Shown here one piece after another: positions 61,187 to 64,000 of a DNA stretch of 64,000 bases. This DNA comes from Burkholderiales bacterium. Its GTDB lineage: Bacteria; Pseudomonadota; Gammaproteobacteria; Burkholderiales; Burkholderiaceae_E. The stretch is from contig JAPLQF010000007.1 of the NCBI GenBank assembly GCA_026399875.1, forward strand, positions 1-64,000, read 5' to 3'. A program made the translations under genes and the position numbers. The notes beneath the pieces are model-generated. The model searched no databases. It was not told the DNA's origin and saw only the letters and a list, made by a program, of their open reading frames with translations. How positions within the stretch are numbered: the stretch's first letter is position 1; each line of letters starts with the position of its first letter.

Positions 61187-64000
61187 TCCGGCGGATCGTC
61201 CATCTGGCGCTTCACCAGCCACTGCTGGTGGTCTTTGCGCTGGTGGTGTTCATCGGCGCGGGCACGGTTGCATTCCGGAACCTGCCGATCGAAGCCTTTC
61301 CCGATGTCTCGGACACACAGGTCACGGTGATCGGTCTTTTCTCGGGGCGCGCCGCCGAGGAAGTCGAGCGGCAGGTCACTTTGCCGATCGAGGTCGCCCT
61401 GTCGGGTCTGCCCGATTCGGTGCGGCTGTTTTCGCACACCCAGTTCGGGCTGTCGTTCACCGTCATCACCTTCAACGATCGTCCGACCGATCAGCTGGCC
61501 CGCCAGCGGGTCAATGAACGATTGCAGGGGCTGAGTCTGCCGGCGACGGTCGAGATCAGGATCCAGCCGCCGCAGACCGCGATCGGCGAGATCTTCCGCT
61601 TCCGGCTGCGCGGCGACGACTACTCGCCTCAGGAGCTTCGCACCCTGCAGGACTGGGTCGTCGAGAAACAATTGCGCAAGGTGCCCGGCGTGGCCGATCT
61701 GGTCACCATGGGCGGCACGATCAAGCAGTACGAAGTCAACCCGGACATGGCCCGTCTGCGCGACTACGATCTCAACATCGGCCAGCTCTTCGAAGCCCTG
61801 CAGCGGGCCAATTCAAATGCCGGCGGCGGGGCTGTGTCACATGGTTCGCAGCAATACCTGATCCGATCGGTCGGCGAACTGCGCACATCGGCCGATATTG
61901 CCAACGTCATGGTCGCGGTCAGAAAGGGCGTGGCGGTTCTGGTCAAGGATGTGGCCGAGGTCCGGGTTGCCGGAGCACCTGCACAGGGCCTGGTCGGGCA
62001 GACCCTCGAAGGTCGCAACGACGACGACATCGTCAACGGCATTGTCGTGATGCGCAAAGGCGAAAATCCCTCGAGGGTGCTGGCCGGCATCAAAGAAAAA
62101 ATCGAGGTGATCAACCGCACGCAGTTGCCCAAGGGCGTGTCGATCGTGCCTTACTACGACCGCTCCTGGCTGATCGGAAAGACGCTGCACACAGTCTTCG
62201 GCAATCTGCTCGAAGGTGCGATTCTGGTCTGCCTGGTGCTGGTGCTCTTCCTGACCAATGTGCGCGCCGCGCTGATCGTCGCAGCGGTCATCCCGCTGTC
62301 GCTGCTCGCGACCTTTATCGGCCTGACCGTGGTGGGCATTCCGGCCAACCTGCTGTCGCTTGGTGCCATGGATTTCGGGATTATCGTCGATGGCGCAGTG
62401 ATCGTCGTCGAGAATATCTTCCGGCGGCTCGGCCAGCTGCGCGAGGCCGACATCGACGATCCGGCGGCCCGACGAAAAGCGGTGCTCAATGCGACGATCG
62501 AAGTCGGCCGCCCGACGCTCTTTTCGATGCTCATCATCATCGTCGCGCACGTCCCGATCTTCACGCTGCAACGCCACGAAGGGCGCATCTTTTCGCCGAT
62601 GGCATGGACCGTGAGTTCGGCGCTGATCGGCTCACTGATCCTGTCGCTCACGGTCGTGCCGCTCGCCTGCGCATGGTTCCTGCGCAAGGTACCCCATGAC
62701 GACAATCTGGTCGTTCGATTTTTCAAGAAGCACTATGCGGTGGTGCTCGACTGGGCGCTGGATCGCCGGCTTGCAGTGGTCGCCATCGCGCTGGCCTCGC
62801 TTGTCGGTGCCGGTCTGATCGCATCGCGCCTGGGCAGCGAGTTCTTGCCCGAGCTCAACGAAGGATCGATCTGGGTCAATGTCACCTTCGCACCATCGGT
62901 ATCGCCTGCGGTCGCCCAGGCCACTGCGCAAAAAATCCGGCAGGCGATCTCGACGGTTCCCGAGGTGAACTCGGTGATCTCTAAGGTCGGGCGGCCCGAC
63001 GACGGCACCGATCCGAAGATCTTCAATTCATCCGAATACTTTGTCGAGATGAAGCCGGATGACCAGTGGCGAAAGGGCAAGACCAAGCAGATACTGATCC
63101 ACGAAATGGAGGCCGCCATCGGTGTGCTGCCGGGCCTGGAGCCGAGCTTTTCCCAGCCGATTCGCGACAACGTCCTCGAGAGCATCTCGCAGATCGACGG
63201 CCAGATCGTCATCAAGATCCAGGGCGACGACTTCGACACCATCAAGCAGATTGCCCGCGACATCCGCAGCCGGATCGCCAATGTCGAAGGCGTGACAAGG
63301 AGTTTTGTCGATCGCGACGGACGACTGCCGCAATATCGCATTGACATCGATCGGGTGACCGCAGCGCGTTATGGCGTCAATGTGGCCGATCTGCAGGAAA
63401 CCATCGAGGCGGCGCTGGCCGGCAAGGCAGCCACCGAACTCTGGGAAGGCGAGCGCCACTTTTCGGTAGTGGTGCGCCTCAAGCCCGGGCAGCGTGATCT
63501 TTCGGGACTTGCAGGGCTGCTGGTGGCCGGCAGCAGCGGCGCACCGGTCTCCCTGGGGCAGCTCGCCAGCTTTCGCGTCACCGAGGGCGCCATGAACATC
63601 TCGCGCGAAAACGGTCAGCGCGTGGCCGCCATCGGGGTGTTCATCCGCGACCGCGACATGGGCAGCGTCGTCAACGACATGCAGAAACTCGTCGATGCGC
63701 ATATCAAGCTGCCGCTGGGCTACAGCATCGCCTGGTCGGGCGAGTTCGAAAACCAGCAGCGCGCCATGGCACGGCTGTCATGGGTGGTGCCGCTGTCGAT
63801 TCTGCTGATCTTCCTGCTGCTCTTTAACGCCTTCGGCTCGATCGCCAGCGCCTCGCTGATCATCGCCAATATTCCGCTGGCGATGATCGGCGGCATCGTG
63901 GCGCTGTGGCTCACCGATATTGCGTTGTCGGTATCGGCCGCGATCGGCTTCATCGCGCTCTTCGGCCAGGCAGTCCTCAACGGCGTGATCATGGTCTCCG
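61183..64000 (+). CDS. czcA: CzcA-type heavy-metal RND transporter (cut by window end)
   Basis: The gene starts with a GTG at 61183 inside the czcB stop and runs off the window after 939 codons; a complete CzcA is ~1,050. It begins IRRIVHLALHQPLLVVFALV, has the periplasmic segment FPDVSDTQVTVIGLFSGRAA, and contains DFGIIVDGAVIVVEN in TM4, the signature of the cobalt-zinc-cadmium branch of HME-RND pumps with two acidic proton-relay residues. It exports divalent metal ions using the proton gradient. The CusA-type motif for monovalent copper/silver is absent. Confidence 0.93.
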   Translation, partial: MIRRIVHLALHQPLLVVFALVVFIGAGTVAFRNLPIEAFPDVSDTQVTVIGLFSGRAAEEVERQVTLPIEVALSGLPDSVRLFSHTQFGLSFTVITFNDRPTDQLARQRVNERLQGLSLPATVEIRIQPPQTAIGEIFRFRLRGDDYSPQELRTLQDWVVEKQLRKVPGVADLVTMGGTIKQYEVNPDMARLRDYDLNIGQLFEALQRANSNAGGGAVSHGSQQYLIRSVGELRTSADIANVMVAVRKGVAVLVKDVAEVRVAGAPAQGLVGQTLEGRNDDDIVNGIVVMRKGENPSRVLAGIKEKIEVINRTQLPKGVSIVPYYDRSWLIGKTLHTVFGNLLEGAILVCLVLVLFLTNVRAALIVAAVIPLSLLATFIGLTVVGIPANLLSLGAMDFGIIVDGAVIVVENIFRRLGQLREADIDDPAARRKAVLNATIEVGRPTLFSMLIIIVAHVPIFTLQRHEGRIFSPMAWTVSSALIGSLILSLTVVPLACAWFLRKVPHDDNLVVRFFKKHYAVVLDWALDRRLAVVAIALASLVGAGLIASRLGSEFLPELNEGSIWVNVTFAPSVSPAVAQATAQKIRQAISTVPEVNSVISKVGRPDDGTDPKIFNSSEYFVEMKPDDQWRKGKTKQILIHEMEAAIGVLPGLEPSFSQPIRDNVLESISQIDGQIVIKIQGDDFDTIKQIARDIRSRIANVEGVTRSFVDRDGRLPQYRIDIDRVTAARYGVNVADLQETIEAALAGKAATELWEGERHFSVVVRLKPGQRDLSGLAGLLVAGSSGAPVSLGQLASFRVTEGAMNISRENGQRVAAIGVFIRDRDMGSVVNDMQKLVDAHIKLPLGYSIAWSGEFENQQRAMARLSWVVPLSILLIFLLLFNAFGSIASASLIIANIPLAMIGGIVALWLTDIALSVSAAIGFIALFGQAVLNGVIMVS

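Overview
The window looks like a high-GC betaproteobacterial chromosome, most likely order Burkholderiales. The main support is a conserved block (ffh, CcsA-like protein, PP0621-like protein, pilS, pilR, ampD, nrdA, nrdB, an Ala/Lys-rich histone H1-like protein ending in a WPFPTG-type tail, yggT) together with the aroQ-accB-accC-prmA-DUF3426 run. PEP-CTERM sequences point to an environmental, exopolysaccharide-forming lifestyle. I cannot fix the family or genus.

Layout. 1-750: an aminotransferase 5' part and a tonB 5' part meet tail to tail, and neither gene is complete. 748-6464: RNB exoribonuclease, AIM24-family protein, FabG-like reductase and an N-acyl-D-amino-acid deacylase. 6465-14090: accessory DNA with a traU remnant, an HTH gene, a PIN/Phd toxin-antitoxin pair, a PEP-CTERM protein behind a sigma-54-type promoter, and a series of integron attC sites carrying minus-strand cassettes (flavin split-barrel protein, SGNH hydrolase, PDZ-M48 peptidase, FosX-like fosfomycin hydrolase, GNAT acetyltransferase). 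No integrase gene is seen, so this is best described as a CALIN (cluster of attC sites lacking an integrase). 14091-23112: housekeeping genes (yqiA, mpl, tlpA-like, aroQ, accBC, prmA, DUF3426, PfkB kinase). 23219-42606: yggT, H1-like protein, nrdBA, ampD, pilRS, ccsA-like, ffh, a GlcD-like oxidase, a hydrolase, a thioesterase, a lytic transglycosylase, proS and rppH.

42649-56201 is a catabolic island. A five-gene minus-strand operon (enoyl-CoA hydratase, SdsA1-type alkylsulfatase, an SDR resembling 2-keto-3-deoxy-L-fuconate dehydrogenase, a FAH-family hydrolase resembling 2,4-diketo-3-deoxy-L-fuconate hydrolase, and a 2-hydroxyacid dehydrogenase) lies next to two MFS transporters, an acetamidase/formamidase, an IlvD/Edd sugar-acid dehydratase, an HpcH/HpaI aldolase and a UxaA-type dehydratase. 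Together they suggest uptake and non-phosphorylative breakdown of deoxy-sugar acids or uronic-acid derivatives, possibly released from sulfate esters.

56237-64000 holds a TctE/TctD-type two-component system divergent from a czcCBA-type heavy-metal RND efflux operon. czcA runs off the end of the window.

The most unusual features are the integrase-less cassette cluster that includes a fosX-like gene and encloses an oppositely oriented PEP-CTERM gene with a sigma-54-type promoter, the gene-gene junction near base 520, and a possible 28-residue small ORF with a hairpin-sequestered ribosome binding site between nrdA and nrdB.
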